NCBI RefSeq assembly: GCF_947488835.1
Contig: NZ_CANLBK010000001.1
Location: 806,001-870,000 of the forward strand
DNA from: an uncultured Marinobacter sp.
GTDB taxonomy: Bacteria; Pseudomonadota; Gammaproteobacteria; Pseudomonadales; Oleiphilaceae
Reading direction: 5' to 3'
Length of the DNA stretch: 64,000 nt
The notes under the pieces are model-generated. The model was given only the letters and a program-made list of their open reading frames with translations. It searched no databases and was not told the DNA's origin. The position numbers and the translations under genes were made by a program. Below, one piece after another: positions 62,173 to 64,000 of the stretch (position 1 is the stretch's first letter; every line of letters begins with the position of its first letter).

Positions 62173-63663
62173 ATGACTATGGGGCATGAACAGTACGATG
62201 TTGTCGTGATTGGCGGCGGCGTTAACGGCACAGGCATAGCGATGGATGCGGCTGGCCGCGGCCTGAAAGTGCTGCTCTGTGAAATGAACGACCTGGCATC
62301 TGCAACCTCCTCGAACAGCAGCAAACTCATTCATGGCGGGCTTCGTTATCTGGAGCACTATGAATTCCGGCTTGTGCAGAAAGCATTGGCCGAGCGCGAG
62401 TCTCTACTCAAAAACTCACCCCATATCATGCGCCCAATGCGCTTTCGTCTTCCGCATCGCCCTCACCTGAGGCCAGCCTGGATGATTCGCACAGGTCTGT
62501 TCCTTTATGACCACCTGGCGAAACGTGAAATGCTACCCGGGTCACGTTCAATCCGCTTTGATAAGTCAGGGCCATTGAAGCCAGATATTACCAAAGGGTT
62601 TGAGTACTCTGACGGGTGGGTTGATGACGCAAGACTGGTCATCCTCACTGCGAAAAAAGCACAGGAATCCGGTGCAACCATTCTCACCCGAACCAAGTGC
62701 GTGAATGCCGTGCGTGGGGACAAGAACTGGACCGTCACCCTCCGCAATATGGTCAGCGAAGAAGAAAAAACCGTTTCAGCCAAGGTTATTGTTAACGCTT
62801 CTGGACCCTGGGTAAGCAAGCTGTTTGGGGAAACCCTCTCCATGCCTGCCCCCAAAACGATTCGAATGGTCAAAGGCAGCCATATTGTTGTGCCCAAGAT
62901 CAACGAGGATCAGGAGGCCTACATTCTCCAGAATGAAGATGAGCGCATCGTGTTTGTGATCCCCTATGAGGACCAATTCTCTCTGGTGGGCACTACAGAT
63001 GTTGAATACGAGGGCGACCCCAAGGATGCAAAAATCTCCCCGGAAGAGACAGACTACCTGCTGAAAATTGTGAATGCGCACTTTGTCAGGCAACTGGAAC
63101 CATCAGATGTGGTCTGGTCCTACTCCGGTGTCAGGCCGCTAATGGATGGTGAAGAAGAAAATGCCCAAAAAGCCTCCCGCGACTACTCGTTTGAGATTGA
63201 CCAAGCAAAAGGCAAGGCGCCTTTAATTTCAGTTTTCGGCGGCAAAATAACCACCTACAGAAAGCTTGCTGAGGTCGCAACCAACAAGCTTTGCCACTTC
63301 TTCCCGGAAGCCAGTGGCCGCTGGACGAAAACCGCAGTTTTGCCTGGTGGCGACTTTGCTACCAAGGATAGCCTTTCAGCAGAACTCAAGCAGAATTACC
63401 CTTGGCTAGCGGACGACATTATTAGCCGTTATGTGAGAACTTACGGCACAGCCTCCCGCGAACTACTGCAGGGTTGCACCTCTATGGAGGAGTTAGGCCA
63501 GCTCTTTACCGGCAACCTGTATGAGAAAGAGGTTCAGCACCTTGTGAAACACGAGTGGGCAATGACCTCAGAGGATATCCTTTGGCGCAGAACCAAGCAG
63601 GGGCTCTATGCATCAGTCAGCGATGTTGAAGCGCTTGACGCCTATCTTGAGATAAACTCATAG
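62173..63663 (+). CDS. glpD: Aerobic glycerol-3-phosphate dehydrogenase
   Basis: Membrane-associated FAD enzyme that oxidises glycerol 3-phosphate to dihydroxyacetone phosphate and reduces quinone. The 496 residues start with the FAD motif VVVIGGGVNGTGIAMDAAGR, then SNSSKLIHGGLRYLEHYEFR, the GlpD signature. Later family stretches are VNASGPWVSKLF, LVGTTDVEYEGDPKDAKISP, SYSGVRPLMDGEEENAQKAS and SVFGGKITTYRKLAE. The start has GGAG about 10 bases upstream. With GlpK and GlpSTPQUV it completes glycerol use; quinol formed feeds the respiratory chain, including cbb3. Confidence 0.96.
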   Translation: MTMGHEQYDVVVIGGGVNGTGIAMDAAGRGLKVLLCEMNDLASATSSNSSKLIHGGLRYLEHYEFRLVQKALAERESLLKNSPHIMRPMRFRLPHRPHLRPAWMIRTGLFLYDHLAKREMLPGSRSIRFDKSGPLKPDITKGFEYSDGWVDDARLVILTAKKAQESGATILTRTKCVNAVRGDKNWTVTLRNMVSEEEKTVSAKVIVNASGPWVSKLFGETLSMPAPKTIRMVKGSHIVVPKINEDQEAYILQNEDERIVFVIPYEDQFSLVGTTDVEYEGDPKDAKISPEETDYLLKIVNAHFVRQLEPSDVVWSYSGVRPLMDGEEENAQKASRDYSFEIDQAKGKAPLISVFGGKITTYRKLAEVATNKLCHFFPEASGRWTKTAVLPGGDFATKDSLSAELKQNYPWLADDIISRYVRTYGTASRELLQGCTSMEELGQLFTGNLYEKEVQHLVKHEWAMTSEDILWRRTKQGLYASVSDVEALDAYLEINS

Positions 63664-64000
63664 CAGCTGCGCTATCCGCTCCTGAAGCTCCGGAATCACC
63701 TCGTTTTCAAACCAGGGATTCCGGCGCAACCAGAGGTTATTACGCGGGCTCGGATGGGGCATTGGCAGCTTTTCTGGCCAGTATTGTCGCCAGTTCTGGA
63801 CATTTTCAGTCACGGACTTTTTTGCATCTGGCAGATGCCAAGCATGGGCATATTGGCCTATCACAAGAGTCAGCTCTATATTAGGCAAGCGCTCCAGTAA
63901 TGCGCTACGCCAAGCAGGCGCGCACTCCGGCCTTGGTGGCAGATCTCCAGATTTCCCCGTTCCGGGGTAACAAAAACCCATGGGCAAAATGGCCAGCTTT
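63658..64000 (-). CDS. Uracil-DNA glycosylase family protein (5' part cut by window edge)
   Basis: The C-terminal ~114 residues of a UDG-superfamily protein; the N-terminus lies beyond the window. Visible stretches are LAILPMGFCYPGTGKSGDLP, LVIGQYAHAWHL and MPHPSPRNNLWLRRNPWFEN; HPSPRN is the C-terminal active-site motif of the group. Members remove uracil from DNA or are of unproven activity. It converges with glpD and overlaps it by six bases at the stops. Confidence 0.8.
   Translation of the reverse strand, partial: KLAILPMGFCYPGTGKSGDLPPRPECAPAWRSALLERLPNIELTLVIGQYAHAWHLPDAKKSVTENVQNWRQYWPEKLPMPHPSPRNNLWLRRNPWFENEVIPELQERIAQLL

Overview
The window looks like chromosomal DNA of a marine, respiring gammaproteobacterium of the Marinobacter/Alteromonadales-Oceanospirillales type. 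This is inferred from the families and their order: AlaA, EpmC-RhlB-PdxB, a complete ccoNOQP-GHIS cluster, TtcA, a DASS carboxylate carrier and a glycerol ABC transporter with divergent regulators. Base composition is even, at roughly 55% GC by eye. I saw no insertion sequence, phage gene, tRNA, rRNA or CRISPR array.

Region 1 (1-10 kb) is housekeeping. It holds a partial glutathione peroxidase, alaA plus a small unknown gene, the operon epmC-rhlB-pdxB, dsbD, tusA, an ABM-fold monooxygenase and a 7TM-GGDEF diguanylate cyclase. Region 2 (10-19 kb) is the cbb3 oxidase: structural genes ccoNOQP, then assembly genes ccoG, ccoH, ccoI, ccoS and a TauE/SafE-like membrane protein. An FNR/Anr-like box lies in front of ccoN. 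Region 3 (19-28.5 kb) has ttcA, a divergent TetR regulator, a DnaJ-related protein, a polysaccharide deacetylase, an envelope cluster (C39-like peptidase, two outer-membrane barrels, a lipoprotein) and a DASS carrier.

Region 4 (28.6-49.4 kb) is the most unusual part. Fifteen genes on the minus strand run almost without gaps from a di-heme beta-propeller lipoprotein (43852) to a TonB/AgmX-like protein (28618). Between them are two small barrels, a TlpA thioredoxin, DUF4266 and DUF3570 proteins, large TPR/coiled-coil periplasmic proteins, and an ExbB-ExbD-ExbD motor in which one ExbD has Asn where the proton-carrying Asp normally sits. A divergent three-gene plus-strand operon encodes a mono-heme secreted protein, a LamG-like di-heme lipoprotein and a Tat-exported DUF1501-like protein. 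I know no named system with this composition. It looks like an envelope-spanning, pmf-powered assembly with surface cytochromes, but the function is open. An ApbE flavin transferase and ogt follow.

Region 5 (51-64 kb) is a glycerol regulon: the ABC importer glpSTPQUV, a divergent sigma-54 activator, glpK, glpR and glpD. A -24/-12 promoter stands in front of glpS, and a ladder of TGAACA hexamers lies upstream of it. The two ATPases carry complementary defects that predict one working and one degenerate ATP site. The window ends inside a uracil-DNA-glycosylase-family gene.
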